Origin: VAYN01 sp963702075
GTDB taxonomy: Bacteria > Actinomycetota > Thermoleophilia > Solirubrobacterales > 70-9
Direction of reading: 5' to 3'
Assembly: GCA_963702075.1 (NCBI GenBank)
Contig: OY969703.1
Location: 1,736,001 to 1,800,000, forward strand
DNA length: 64,000 nucleotides
Made by a program: the position numbers and the translations under genes. Below the pieces are notes generated by a model. That model worked only from the letters and a program-made list of their open reading frames with translations. It did not search any database and was not told where the DNA came from. Numbering within the stretch: position 1 is the stretch's first letter; each line of letters starts with the position of its first letter. Of the stretch, positions 23,875 to 32,536 are shown in pieces.

Positions 23875-25287
23875 ATGGGCCGCAACGGGAGAGCGAATGG
23901 CGGCCTCTTCGGCGCCAAGCTGGCGCTCTCGCGGGCGCTTGGGGCCGCCAGCCGGGCCAGCGGCCGCGGTGGTGGCACGACCCTGCCAGGCCGCGTACTG
24001 CTGCGGATGGAGCCGGAAGCGATCGGCCGCCTCGGCACCGCGCTGGATCGCGGCACGACGATCGTCAGCGCCACCAATGGCAAGACCACCACCGCCGGGA
24101 TGATCGCCGCGATCCTCGCCGCCGAGGAACGGCAACCGGTCCACAACCGCGCCGGCTCGAACATGACCTGGGGTGTCGCCACGGCGCTGCTCGAGCAGCA
24201 GGGCGAGGAGGGCCTGTTCGAGGTCGACGAGGCCTGGCTGCCGCGCGTCGCCGAGCAGCTCGATCCCTCGCTGATCGTCCTCGGCAACCTCTTCCGCGAT
24301 CAGCTCGACCGCTACGGAGAGATGGAGGCTCTGGCCGACGACTGGGCGGGGACCGTGGCGGCGCGGGTCGGGTTGACCGAGTTCGTCCTCAACGCCGACG
24401 ATCCGCTGATCGCCGACCTCGGCCGCAACCCCGAGGGCGAGCGGCGCCAGGGCGTCCTCTACTTCGGGATCGAGGACGACTCGCAGGCGCTGCCCGAGCT
24501 GCAACATGCCTTCGACGCCAAGCACTGCCGCCGCTGCGGCCATCCCTACGCCTACGAGCGCGCCTTCGTCGGCCACCTCGGTCACTACTCGTGCCCCAAC
24601 TGCGGCGCCCAGCGCCCGCAACCGGAGGTGGCGGCCACCGCGATCGAGCTGCATGGGATGAACGGGTCACGAACGCTGGTTCGAACCCCGTCCGGGGAGA
24701 TCGAGCTGGAGCTGCCGCTGCCCGGCCTCTACAACGTCTACAACGCCCTCGCCGCGGTGGCGGCGGGCCTGCGGCTCGGGGTCGCGCCGGAGCGAATCGC
24801 CGCGGCGCTCGGCGAGATGCGGGCTGCCTTCGGCCGGGTCGAGACGATCGAGGTCAGCGGCGTCCCGGTCTCGATCCTGTTGATCAAGAACCCGGCCGGC
24901 GCCAACGAGGTCCTGCGAACGCTGATGCTGGAGAGCCGGGAGCCCGGGGACAAAGGCGAGGGGATCGACCTCTGGATCGCCCTCAACGACCGGATCGCCG
25001 ACGGCCGCGACGTCTCCTGGATCTGGGACGCCGACTTCGAGCTGCTGGCGGCAGGCGTGCGCCGCGTCGTCTGTTCGGGCACGCGGGCGCCGGAGATGGC
25101 GCTGCGGCTGAAGTACGCGGGCTGGCCCGAGGAGGCGATCGAGGTGGTGCCGGGGGTCGGTGCCTCGCTCGACGCCGCCGTGGCGGGATCGCAGGGGCGC
25201 CTCTTCGCCCTCCCCACCTACACCGCCCTGCTCGAACTGCGCAAGCTGCTCGCCGACCGCGGCTTGGCGAAGGAGTTCTGGCGATGA
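23875..25287 (+). CDS. murT: Lipid II isoglutaminyl synthase subunit MurT
   Basis: 470 residues. Mur ligase central domain with the ATP loop VSATNGKTTTAGMIAAIL (Lys70-Thr71), followed by a Cys4 zinc ribbon typical of MurT (Cys218, 221, 240, 243: CRRCG and CPNCG) and a C-terminal DUF1727 domain with LLIKNPAGANEVL and WIALNDRIADGRDVSWIWDAD. With GatD it amidates D-Glu of lipid II to D-isoglutamine, using glutamine-derived ammonia. The stop overlaps the next ATG by 4 bases; GatD is two genes downstream. Confidence 0.95.
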   Translation: MGRNGRANGGLFGAKLALSRALGAASRASGRGGGTTLPGRVLLRMEPEAIGRLGTALDRGTTIVSATNGKTTTAGMIAAILAAEERQPVHNRAGSNMTWGVATALLEQQGEEGLFEVDEAWLPRVAEQLDPSLIVLGNLFRDQLDRYGEMEALADDWAGTVAARVGLTEFVLNADDPLIADLGRNPEGERRQGVLYFGIEDDSQALPELQHAFDAKHCRRCGHPYAYERAFVGHLGHYSCPNCGAQRPQPEVAATAIELHGMNGSRTLVRTPSGEIELELPLPGLYNVYNALAAVAAGLRLGVAPERIAAALGEMRAAFGRVETIEVSGVPVSILLIKNPAGANEVLRTLMLESREPGDKGEGIDLWIALNDRIADGRDVSWIWDADFELLAAGVRRVVCSGTRAPEMALRLKYAGWPEEAIEVVPGVGASLDAAVAGSQGRLFALPTYTALLELRKLLADRGLAKEFWR

Positions 25288-26003
25288 GGAGCGCGGCGAC
25301 GATCTGGCACGACGTCGAGTGCGGCAGCTACGACGCCGACCTGCCGCTCTGGGAGGAGCTGGCCGAGCGCTGCGGCGGCCCGGTGCTGGAGCTCGGCTGC
25401 GGGACGGGACGAGTGGCGCTGCATTTGGCCCGCCGCGGCTTCGAGGTGATCGGGCTCGACCGGGACCAGGAGTTGCTCGACGCCCTGGATGAACGGACGG
25501 AGGGCCTGCGGCTGACAACCCTCCACGCCGACGCCCGCGCCTTCGAGCTCACCCAGGAGGTCGGGCTCGTCCTCGCCCCCACTCACCTGCTGCAGCTTTT
25601 CCCCGGTCGGGAGGGGCGCAACGAGTGCCTGCAGAGCGTCGCCGAGGCCCTGCGGCCCGGGGGCTCGCTCGCCGCCACGATCATCGAGGAGATGCCGGAG
25701 CCCGACGGCGCCCCGCCACCGCTGCCGGACGTGCGCGAGGTCGACGGCTGGGTCTATTCGAGCCTGGCGGTCGAGGCGGCGATCGGCCCCGGCGAGATCA
25801 TCGTCCGCCGCCTGCGTCACGCGGTCTCGCCCGATGGGGAGCTGAGCGAGGAACCGAACGAGGTGCGGATCGCAACCTTCACTGCGGCCACTTTGGAGGC
25901 CGAGGCCGAAGCGGTCGGCCTGAAGCCGGCGGGACGGCGTGAGATCGCCCCGACCGAGCTGCACGTCGGCTCCATCGTCGTCCTGCTCGAAAGGGGCGCC
26001 TGA
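25284..26003 (+). CDS. SAM-dependent methyltransferase inside the MurT/GatD operon
   Basis: 239 residues. Motif I VLELGCGTGRVALHLARRGF, motif II VIGLDRDQELL, acidic residue in LTTLHADARAFEL, and LRPGGSLAATIIEEM for strand five: a complete class I fold, unlike the weak one at 22288. It overlaps MurT by 4 bases and shares one base with GatD (TGATGG), so all three are coupled. The target is not predictable. Its position raises the possibility of a link to wall precursor or lipid modification. The frame open further upstream is a shadow of MurT. Confidence 0.9.
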   Translation: MRSAATIWHDVECGSYDADLPLWEELAERCGGPVLELGCGTGRVALHLARRGFEVIGLDRDQELLDALDERTEGLRLTTLHADARAFELTQEVGLVLAPTHLLQLFPGREGRNECLQSVAEALRPGGSLAATIIEEMPEPDGAPPPLPDVREVDGWVYSSLAVEAAIGPGEIIVRRLRHAVSPDGELSEEPNEVRIATFTAATLEAEAEAVGLKPAGRREIAPTELHVGSIVVLLERGA

Positions 26004-26737
26004 TGGAGCTGCGCGTCCTCAGTCTCTATCCCGAGCAGATGAACATCTATGCCGACCGCGGCAACATCATCTTCCTGCGGCGGCGCTGCGAATGGCGCGG
26101 AATCGCCTTCTCCCACACCGGCGTCGGCCCCGGCGAGGGCTTTGACCCCGCCGACCACGACTTCCTCTACATCGGCGGCGGCCAGGACCGGGACCAGAAG
26201 GCGGTAGCCGCCGACATGGTCGCAACCAAGCGCGAGGCGGTCGCCGCCGCGGCCGACGGTGGCGCCGTGCTGCTGGCAGTCTGCGGCGGCTACCAGCTGC
26301 TCGGCCACAGCTACCAGATCGGCGATGAGGCGCTGCCGGGCCTGGGAATCGCCGACCTCGAGACGGTGCGGGAGCCGGGCCCGCGCCTGATCGGCAACGT
26401 CACGATCGAGGCCGACCTCGGCTCCGGCCCGCGGCTGATCGCCGGCTTCGAGAACCACGGCGGCCGCACCTACCTCGGCTCCGGCGCCACTCCCCTCGGC
26501 AAGGTGCTATCCGGCCACGGCAACAACGACCGCGACGGCTTCGAGGGCGTCAAGCGCGACAACGTGATCGGCACCTACCTGCACGGCCCGCTGCTGCCGA
26601 AGAACGCCTGGCTCGCCGACCACCTGATCGCCCTGGCCCTGGAGCGCCGCTACGGGACCCGCCTCGAGCTCGAGCGGCTGCCCGACGAGCTCGAGGCTGC
26701 CGCTCACGAGTCGGCGCGAAAAGCCGCCGCCGGCTGA
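26003..26737 (+). CDS. gatD: Lipid II isoglutaminyl synthase glutaminase subunit GatD
   Basis: 244 residues, class I glutamine amidotransferase of CobB/CobQ type. It starts MELRVLSLYPEQMNIYADRGN, as GatD proteins do. The catalytic Cys94 is in LAVCGGYQLLGHSY, and the His in GTYLHGPLLPKNA. It supplies ammonia to MurT in the cytoplasm. Translational coupling to the methyltransferase places it third in the unit. It is followed directly by a terminator hairpin. Confidence 0.95.
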   Translation: MELRVLSLYPEQMNIYADRGNIIFLRRRCEWRGIAFSHTGVGPGEGFDPADHDFLYIGGGQDRDQKAVAADMVATKREAVAAAADGGAVLLAVCGGYQLLGHSYQIGDEALPGLGIADLETVREPGPRLIGNVTIEADLGSGPRLIAGFENHGGRTYLGSGATPLGKVLSGHGNNDRDGFEGVKRDNVIGTYLHGPLLPKNAWLADHLIALALERRYGTRLELERLPDELEAAAHESARKAAAG

Positions 26738-26782
26738 GCGCGGCGACTTATGGCGATATAGCCGACATAACTCGCCGCGCTC
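26736..26782. terminator. Hairpin terminator between gatD and the convergent MBL gene
   Basis: GAGCGCGGCGACTTATG (26736-26752) pairs with CATAACTCGCCGCGCTC (26766-26782) with one mismatch, loop of 13 bases. It begins on the last two bases of the gatD stop codon and ends 5 bases before the end of the convergent gene, so it can serve both directions. No clear U tract is present. Confidence 0.7.
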
Positions 26783-26786
26783 GGAG

Positions 26787-27455
26787 CTAGGGCGCGATTG
26801 GCACCACAGCGACGGGACTCCCGTTTTGCGGAAGCTCCCCCGTCTCGAAGGAGGCCTCCCCCAAGCGCAGCGGATCCCTCATCGCCGCCAGGAACTCATC
26901 GGCGGTCTCGAGGAAGCCGATTCGCTCGGTCCGGTAGTGCATCGGCACCACCCAGCGGGGCTCGAGTTCGCCGACGATGGCCACTGCCCGCTCTGCGCCG
27001 ATCGTCGGCCCACCGCCGACCGGGAGGAAGAGCAGGTCGACCTCGCCGATCGCCTGCCGCTGCTCGGGCCGCAGTCCCGCCTGGCCGAAGTCGCCGAAGT
27101 GGACGACGCGAATCCCGTCGAGCCTGAAAGCGAAGATCGTGTTCGGGCCCCGCTCGGTGCCGGCGGCCTCGTCGTGCTCGGAGGCGATCCCGAGCACCTC
27201 GCCGATCGGCGAGTCGTGCCTACCCGCCTGCGCGCGCAGGACGGTCGGCTCCCCTCCGACCACCTCGACGCCGTTGTGATCGCGGTGCTCGTGGGTGACC
27301 AGCACGAGGTCGGCGCTCGGTACCGCGATCGGCGGGTAGTCCCACTGGATCCCCCGCTCCCGGAAGGAGGAGACGTCGCCGAACGGGTCGACCACGACCG
27401 TTCCCTCCCTCCCGCTCAAGGTGAAGGCCGACTGGCCGTGCCACTCAACGCGCAT
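26787..27455 (-). CDS. MBL-fold metal-dependent hydrolase (UlaG-like)
   Basis: 222 residues from ATG 27455 (MRVEWHGQSAF). Metallo-beta-lactamase-like: THEHRDHNG (H-x-E/H-x-D-H), HFGDFGQAG and WVVPMHYRTE. The HEHRDH spelling and the WHGQSAF start are those of the L-ascorbate-6-phosphate lactonase-like group, often of unknown substrate. It overlaps the upstream MFS gene by 11 bases and is thus the second gene of that transcript. A longer reading upstream would only be a shadow of the MFS frame. Confidence 0.88.
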   Translation of the reverse strand: MRVEWHGQSAFTLSGREGTVVVDPFGDVSSFRERGIQWDYPPIAVPSADLVLVTHEHRDHNGVEVVGGEPTVLRAQAGRHDSPIGEVLGIASEHDEAAGTERGPNTIFAFRLDGIRVVHFGDFGQAGLRPEQRQAIGEVDLLFLPVGGGPTIGAERAVAIVGELEPRWVVPMHYRTERIGFLETADEFLAAMRDPLRLGEASFETGELPQNGSPVAVVPIAP

Positions 27456-29175
27456 GTTGTCCCTCCAGTTGTCGTTCGAGCTGCGGTTCTGCGCGCCGCG
27501 GCTCGATTTCGGCGTCCTCGGCGTGGTAGCGCCCGCCGCGCAGCAGCGAAGCCGCAGCGGCAACCAGACAGGCGACGATCGCGAAGCCGAATGCGGTGTC
27601 GAGGCCATTGCTGAACGGCTTCGAGATCAGCTGCGGGAAGAAGTCGCGCCCGGTGAGAGCCGCCTGGGCGTGCGCCGGCAGCGAATGCAGCACTTCGGCG
27701 CCGACCAGATGTTGGATCGGGTTGTAGCCGAGGAAGGCGGCGAAGAGGACCGAGATCGGCGGCGTTTCGCCCGCTTTGTGCGCCGCCGCCTGGCTGACCC
27801 CGTGGGCTTCGAGCCCGTGGGCCAGCGTCGAGGGCAGGGTCGAGGCAAGACCGATCACCAGCAGGGTGAAGAAGATCCCGACCGACATCACCTGCGCTGA
27901 GTTCTGGAAGGTCTGGTTCATGCCGCCGCCGGCGCCGCGGTCACCGCGCGGCAGGCTGTTCATCACCGCGGCCCGGTTCGGCGAGGCGAACATCCCCATC
28001 GAGATCCCGTTGAAGAGCAGGATCGCGGCGAATACCGGATAGCTGAAGTCGATCGGCAGCAGGGTCAGGAAGACGAAACTGAGCGCCGCCGCGATCATCC
28101 CGCCGGTGGCGAAGGGCCGGGCGCCGTAGCGGTCGGAGAGGATGCCGGAAAGCGGCCCGGCGAAGAGCATCCCCGCGGTCAGCGGCAGCATGTAGATCCC
28201 GGCCCAGAGCGGCGTCTCGGTGTAGTCGAAGCCGTGCAGGGGCAGCCAGATCCCCTGCAGCCAGATGATCAGCATGAACATCAGCCCGCCGCGCGCGACC
28301 GCGGCGAGGAAGGTCGAGAGGGTGCCGAAGGTGAAGGCGCGGATCCGGAACAGGGGCAGCCGGAACATCGGCTCCTCGACCCGCTTCTCGATCACCGCGA
28401 AGGCGACCAGCGAGATCGCCGAGCCGGCCAGCAGGGCCAGCACCCGCGGACTCCCCCACCCCGTCGCCGAGCCGCCGTAGGGGCGGATGCCGTAGGTGAC
28501 CGCGACCATCGCCAGGACCAGCCCGAGGCCGAAGGTGAGGTTGCCCCACCAATCGATCTTCGCCGGCCTCGGCTCGCTGCGCTCCTCCAGCTTCAGATAA
28601 GCCCAGACGGTGCCGAAGAGCCCGACCGGGACCGAGATCAGGAACACAAGCCGCCAATCGATCGGCGCCAGCAGGCCGCCGAGGATGAGGCCGACGAACA
28701 TGCCGCTGACGCCGACGATGTTGTTGATCCCGAGCGCCATCCCGCGCTGGTTGGCAGGGAAGGCGTCGGTGATGATTGCCGCCGCGTTGGCGAGCAGGCA
28801 GGCGCCGCCGACCCCCTGGACGATGCGGAAGATCACCAGGTAGAGGGCGCCGTCCTGCCCGGTCATCCAGTCGACCGCCAGCAGCAGCGAGGCGACGGTG
28901 TAGATGACGAAGCCGAGGTTGTAGATCCGCACCCGGCCGTAGATGTCGCCGAGCCGGCCGAGGCTGACGATGAGCACGCTGGAGACGACCAGGTAACCGA
29001 GGATCATCCACAGCAGGTAAAAGCTGTTTCCGGGTACAAGGGGGTCGAGGTGGACGCCGCGGAAGATGTCCGGCATCGCGATCAGCGTGATCGAGGCGTC
29101 GAGCGTCGCCAGCAGGATCGCCAGCGTCGTGTTCGAGAGCGCGATCCACTTGTAGCGGTCGTGGTCCACTCCCAC
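27445..29175 (-). CDS. MFS drug/efflux transporter, DHA2 (14-helix) type
   Basis: 576 residues, 14 predicted helices. It starts MGVDHDRYKWIALSNTTLAILLATLDASIT, with motif LDASITLIAMP in helix 1, LGRLGDIYGRVRIYNLGF as motif A and GIVG/ASPNRAAVMNSLPRG-type loops. It is related to EmrB/QacA-type proton-driven exporters. The divergent MarR gene and a palindromic site between them suggest MarR control. Its 3' end overlaps the MBL gene. GTG start. Confidence 0.94.
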   Translation of the reverse strand: MGVDHDRYKWIALSNTTLAILLATLDASITLIAMPDIFRGVHLDPLVPGNSFYLLWMILGYLVVSSVLIVSLGRLGDIYGRVRIYNLGFVIYTVASLLLAVDWMTGQDGALYLVIFRIVQGVGGACLLANAAAIITDAFPANQRGMALGINNIVGVSGMFVGLILGGLLAPIDWRLVFLISVPVGLFGTVWAYLKLEERSEPRPAKIDWWGNLTFGLGLVLAMVAVTYGIRPYGGSATGWGSPRVLALLAGSAISLVAFAVIEKRVEEPMFRLPLFRIRAFTFGTLSTFLAAVARGGLMFMLIIWLQGIWLPLHGFDYTETPLWAGIYMLPLTAGMLFAGPLSGILSDRYGARPFATGGMIAAALSFVFLTLLPIDFSYPVFAAILLFNGISMGMFASPNRAAVMNSLPRGDRGAGGGMNQTFQNSAQVMSVGIFFTLLVIGLASTLPSTLAHGLEAHGVSQAAAHKAGETPPISVLFAAFLGYNPIQHLVGAEVLHSLPAHAQAALTGRDFFPQLISKPFSNGLDTAFGFAIVACLVAAAASLLRGGRYHAEDAEIEPRRAEPQLERQLEGQHAR

Positions 29176-29179
29176 CGAT

Positions 29180-29196
29180 GTTACACAGGTAACCTG
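29180..29196. promoter_or_regulatory. Palindromic operator candidate between MFS and MarR genes
   Basis: GTTACACAGGTAAC (29180-29193) is a 5-4-5 inverted repeat; overlapping it, CAGGTAACCTG (29186-29196) is a second palindrome with one central base. It lies 4 bases before the MFS start and 38 before the marR start. A -10-like TATAGT follows at 29222-29227 for marR. A MarR dimer bound here could repress both directions; the match is by position and symmetry only. Confidence 0.6.
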
Positions 29197-29233
29197 TTCA
29201 GTTTGCCTGGCTATTTGCCGCTATAGTCAGGGA

Positions 29234-29665
29234 GTGCAGACGACCACGACCGATGCCGCACCACTGGCCGGCGAGCTGCGGGTCGTGCTCGGGCGCTTGA
29301 TCAGGCGCCTTCGCGCGGAGCATGGCTTCTCGCTGGCTCAGGGTGCGGTGCTCGGCCGCCTCGACCGCGAAGGACCGCAGAGCGTCAGCGACCTCGCCGG
29401 CAAGGAACGGATGCGCCCGCAGTCGATGGCGCAGACCGTCGCCGACCTAGAGGCCGAGCGTTTCGTCGAGCGCAACCGTGACCCCAGCGATCGCCGCCGC
29501 GCCCTGGTCTCGCTGACCGACGCCGGCCGCGAGCTCCTCACCGCCTCACGCCAGCGGCGCGAGGGCTGGCTGGAGAAAGCGATCGAAGAGCTGCCCGACG
29601 AGGACCGTGAAACGGTGGAGCGGGCCGTCGTCCTGCTCGGCCACCTGGCCGATTCCGAGATCTGA
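29234..29665 (+). CDS. MarR-family transcriptional regulator
   Basis: 143 residues from GTG. Winged helix: dimer helices at both ends, recognition part SVSDLAGKERMRPQSMAQTVADLEAERFVER, and wing RDPSDRRRALVSLTDAGREL, the MarR signature DxRxxxxxLT. It probably represses the divergent MFS transporter through the palindrome in the 58-base gap. The inducing ligand is unknown. Convergent with dut with one base between the stops. Confidence 0.94.
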   Translation: MQTTTTDAAPLAGELRVVLGRLIRRLRAEHGFSLAQGAVLGRLDREGPQSVSDLAGKERMRPQSMAQTVADLEAERFVERNRDPSDRRRALVSLTDAGRELLTASRQRREGWLEKAIEELPDEDRETVERAVVLLGHLADSEI

Positions 29666-29666
29666 G

Positions 29667-30098
29667 CTAACGGCCGCTAGAGCCGAAGCCGCCCTCGCCC
29701 CTCACCGACTCACTCAGCGCCCCAGACTCGACCACGTCGGCGATGAGAATCGGCGTCAGCACCAGCTGGGCGATGCGATCGCCAGGTTCGACCCTGAAGG
29801 TCTCAGCCGGATCCGTATTGAGCAGCAATACCCGCAGTTCGCCCCGATAGCCGGAGTCGATCAGCCCAGGAGCATTGACCAGCGCGATCCCGTGATCACG
29901 AGCAAGCCCCGACCGCGGCAGCACCAACCCCGCATACCCCTCGGGAATCTCCACCCCCACCCCAGTCCCAACACTCCACCGCTCCCCCGGCCCAACATGA
30001 GCCGCCTCACAGGAATACAAATCCAGCCCAGCATCCCCCTCATGGGCACGAGAAGGCAACTGCGCCCCCTCTTTCAACCTAGCGACAGGTAGCTCCAC
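29667..30098 (-). CDS. dut: dUTP diphosphatase
   Basis: 143 residues. Trimeric dUTPase motifs in order: HEGDAGLDLYSCE, PRSGLARDHGIALVNAPGLI and YRGELRVLLLNTD, then GDRIAQLVLTPI and the C-terminal lid GEGGFGSSGR. It removes dUTP and makes dUMP for thymidylate synthesis. Its 5' part uses G- and T-ending codons heavily (GGG, TTG, GAT, GCT). A long hairpin precedes the start by 13 bases; hflX lies beyond it on the same strand. Confidence 0.97.
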   Translation of the reverse strand: MELPVARLKEGAQLPSRAHEGDAGLDLYSCEAAHVGPGERWSVGTGVGVEIPEGYAGLVLPRSGLARDHGIALVNAPGLIDSGYRGELRVLLLNTDPAETFRVEPGDRIAQLVLTPILIADVVESGALSESVRGEGGFGSSGR

Positions 30099-30111
30099 GA
30101 GCGCCAGCCTA

Positions 30112-30176
30112 TAGGTCCGGGGAGGGGGTCCCCGGACCCTCCCCGCTGTTGTCCGGGGACCCCCTCCCCGGACCTA
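30112..30176. repeat. Long hairpin, copy 1 of a shared-loop palindromic element
   Basis: A 25-base arm at 30113-30137 is perfectly complementary to 30151-30175 (30112/30176 adds one more pair). The loop is 13 bases, AACAGCGGGGAGG on the minus strand. It lies between the hflX stop (30178) and the dut start (30098), both minus strand. There is no U tract. The same loop and the six inner pairs (CCGGAC/GTCCGG) recur in the element at 32537-32601, in opposite orientation and with a different outer stem. Confidence 0.95.
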
Positions 30177-30177
30177 C

Positions 30178-31494
30178 CTAGACAACAGCGAGGTCGCTGA
30201 ACCGATGCATCTCAGCCGTAGGCACCTTCGCGCACACGAGCACCCCGTCCTCGCGATCGGTCCGCTCCAAATCCCCCGCCACCTCATGCAGCTCATGCAG
30301 CCGCCCGCCCTGCGAGTAGGGAATCAGCAACTCGACCTCGGTCAGCGTCTCCTCGAAAGCCGCTTCGATCCGCTCGCTCAACCCGTCTAGCCCCTCCCCC
30401 TCCTGGGCGGAGACCAGCACCGCGTCGGGGTGGTCGAGCTCGGTCTCACGCCGCTCGGCAGGGGTCAGCAGATCGATCTTGTTGAAGACGAGCAGGCGCG
30501 GCTTCTCCCCCGCCCCGATCTCCTCCAGCACCTCGTCGACGGCCTGCATGTAAGCGACCCGCTGCTCCTCGGAAGCCGAAGCATCGACGACGTGGAGGAT
30601 CAGATCCGCGAGCACGGTCTCCTCGAGGGTCGCCTTGAAGGCCTCTACCAGCTGGTGGGGCAGCTTCTCGATGAAGCCGACCGTGTCGGTGAGCAGGTAG
30701 TCGCGGCCGGAGAGCTCGAAGGTACGGGTGGTCGGGTCGAGGGTGTGGAAGAGACGATCGCGGACTTCAACCTCGGCCCCGGTCAGCGCGTTCAGCAGCG
30801 TCGACTTGCCGGCATTCGTGTAGCCGGCGAGGGCGACCCGCGGCAGCGAGGAAGCCTCGCGTCGCTTGCGCATGACGCCGCGGTTGCGCTCGAGTTGCCC
30901 CAGGCGCCGCCGCAGCGCCGCGATCCGGTTGCGGGCGAGACGGCGGTCGGTCTCGATCTGGGTCTCGCCCGGCCCCCTGGTGCCGATCCCGCCCCCGAGC
31001 CGCTCGAGGTGGGTCCAGAGCCCCCGCATGCGGGCCATGTTGTATTCGAGCTGGGCCAGCTCGACCTGCAGCTTGCCCTCGGCCGAGTGGGCATGGTCGG
31101 CGAAGATGTCGAGGATGACGCTGGTGCGGTCGACCACCGGCACACCTAACGCGCTCTCGAGGTTTCGCTCTTGTCGAGGGGCAAGCTCGTCGTCACAGGC
31201 GACCAGGTTCGCGCCCGCGGCGGCGATCTCCCGCTTCAGCTCCTGCAAGCGGCCGCGGCCGAAGTAACGGTCGGGGTCGGGCTGCGGGCGCTGCTGGGTC
31301 GCCTCGCCCGCGGTAGCCACTCCGGCGGTTCGCAGCAGCTCCTTCAGCTCAGCCAGCGAGTCGCCGTCGGTGCGGCCGTCGACGACGCCGATCGCCATCG
31401 CTCGCTGCCGCGCCCGCTGGTTCGAGACGCCGGCACCGTTGACAGACGCCGCGTAGCGGGTCTCGGTCGTCCTGCCGTTTCTCGAACCTTGCAC
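30178..31494 (-). CDS. hflX: GTPase HflX
   Basis: 438 residues. HflX N-terminal domain with DPDRYFGRGRLQELK and the glycine-rich stretch ERLGGGIGTRGPGETQIETDRR, then the G domain with GYTNAGKSTLLNAL (P-loop), DTVGFIEKLPHQLV (G3) and FNKIDLL (G4). It acts on stalled or hibernating ribosomes. GTG start; the first 25 residues are poorly conserved-looking, so a later start is possible. Divergent from the epimerase with 46 bases between. Confidence 0.95.
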   Translation of the reverse strand: MQGSRNGRTTETRYAASVNGAGVSNQRARQRAMAIGVVDGRTDGDSLAELKELLRTAGVATAGEATQQRPQPDPDRYFGRGRLQELKREIAAAGANLVACDDELAPRQERNLESALGVPVVDRTSVILDIFADHAHSAEGKLQVELAQLEYNMARMRGLWTHLERLGGGIGTRGPGETQIETDRRLARNRIAALRRRLGQLERNRGVMRKRREASSLPRVALAGYTNAGKSTLLNALTGAEVEVRDRLFHTLDPTTRTFELSGRDYLLTDTVGFIEKLPHQLVEAFKATLEETVLADLILHVVDASASEEQRVAYMQAVDEVLEEIGAGEKPRLLVFNKIDLLTPAERRETELDHPDAVLVSAQEGEGLDGLSERIEAAFEETLTEVELLIPYSQGGRLHELHEVAGDLERTDREDGVLVCAKVPTAEMHRFSDLAVV

Positions 31495-31540
31495 TCAGGG
31501 GGATTGTAAGCGTCGGTCCAAGCCGGATAGTCTGGGAACC

Positions 31541-32536
31541 GTGAAAGTCTTCGTTACCGGCGGCACCGGTTTCATCGGCGGCGAGATCGTGCGCCAGCTG
31601 CGTGCGCGCGGCGAGGAGGTCGTCTGCCTCGCGCGCAGTCCGGAGAAGGCGACGAAGCTGCGCGAGCTCGGCTGCGAGCTGGTCAGCGGCGACCTCGGCG
31701 ACGAGGCCGCGATCCGCCAGGGAGTGCAGGGATGCGACGCGGCGATCCACGCGGCGGCGATGTACGAGGTCGGGATCCCGGCCAAGCAGCGCCCGGCGAT
31801 GTGGGAGGCCAACGTCGCCGGCACCGAGCGGGTGATGAAGGTCGCGCTGGAGGAGAAAGTCCCGCGAGTCGTCTACGTCTCGACCGTCGGCATCTTCGGC
31901 AACACCCGCAAACAGGTCGTCGACGAGAGCTACAAGAACCCCGAAACCGATTTCACCTCCTACTACGAGGAGACCAAGCTCGAGGCCCACAAGATCGTCC
32001 AGCGGATGATCGACGAGCAGGAGCTGCCGGCGATCATCGTTCAGCCCGGTGGCGTCTACGGGCCCGGCGACACCTCGCAGGTCGCCGACCTGCTCGAGGA
32101 ATTCTTCGCCGGCAAGCTGCCGCTGTTGCCCTTCCCCGAGCTGGGCATCTGCATGAGCCACGTCGAAGACATCGCCGGCGGCGTCCTGCTGACGCTCGAC
32201 AAGGGCAAGCTCGGCGAGGCCTACGTGATCAGCGGACCGGTGACGACGATGCGCGAGGCGATCGAGACGGTCGCCAAGGTGAGCGGTCGTAAGGCGCCCA
32301 AGCGCGACCTGCCGACCGGACTGATGAAGGCGATGATCCCGATCGGGCCCCTGGTCGGGAAACTGATGGGGCAGCCGCCTAACCTGCGCGAGCTGATTTC
32401 TTCTGCCGACAACGTCACCTTTTGGGCTAGCTATGACAAGGCTCAGAGGGAGCTTGGGTATTCGCCTCGGGGGATGGAAGAGGGTTTGAGGCAGACGCTC
32501 GAAGCGGACGACCGCTTCCCTGCTCCAAGCGGTTGA
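31541..32536 (+). CDS. NAD(P)-dependent epimerase/dehydratase family protein
   Basis: 331 residues from GTG. Extended SDR: VTGGTGFIGGEIV at the start, VSTVGIFG around the catalytic Ser/Thr and TSYYEETKLEAHKIV with the YxxxK pair. QPGGVYGPGDTSQVADLL is the family's post-active-site loop. Acts on a sugar nucleotide, a sterol-like or an unknown ketone substrate. Third codon positions turn G/T-rich over the last 45 codons, next to the hairpin at 32537. Confidence 0.9.
   Translation: MKVFVTGGTGFIGGEIVRQLRARGEEVVCLARSPEKATKLRELGCELVSGDLGDEAAIRQGVQGCDAAIHAAAMYEVGIPAKQRPAMWEANVAGTERVMKVALEEKVPRVVYVSTVGIFGNTRKQVVDESYKNPETDFTSYYEETKLEAHKIVQRMIDEQELPAIIVQPGGVYGPGDTSQVADLLEEFFAGKLPLLPFPELGICMSHVEDIAGGVLLTLDKGKLGEAYVISGPVTTMREAIETVAKVSGRKAPKRDLPTGLMKAMIPIGPLVGKLMGQPPNLRELISSADNVTFWASYDKAQRELGYSPRGMEEGLRQTLEADDRFPAPSG

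Noticed and set aside
24660..24700. GGTTCGAACCCC-like stretch resembling a tRNA T-arm
   Set aside because: It is inside murT in a normally coding frame and no acceptor or anticodon arms can be built around it. No tRNA gene was found in the window.
30112..30176. Hairpin as an ordinary intrinsic terminator of hflX
   Set aside because: No U tract, an unusually long perfect stem, and a loop shared exactly with a second element; a terminator role is not excluded but does not explain these.
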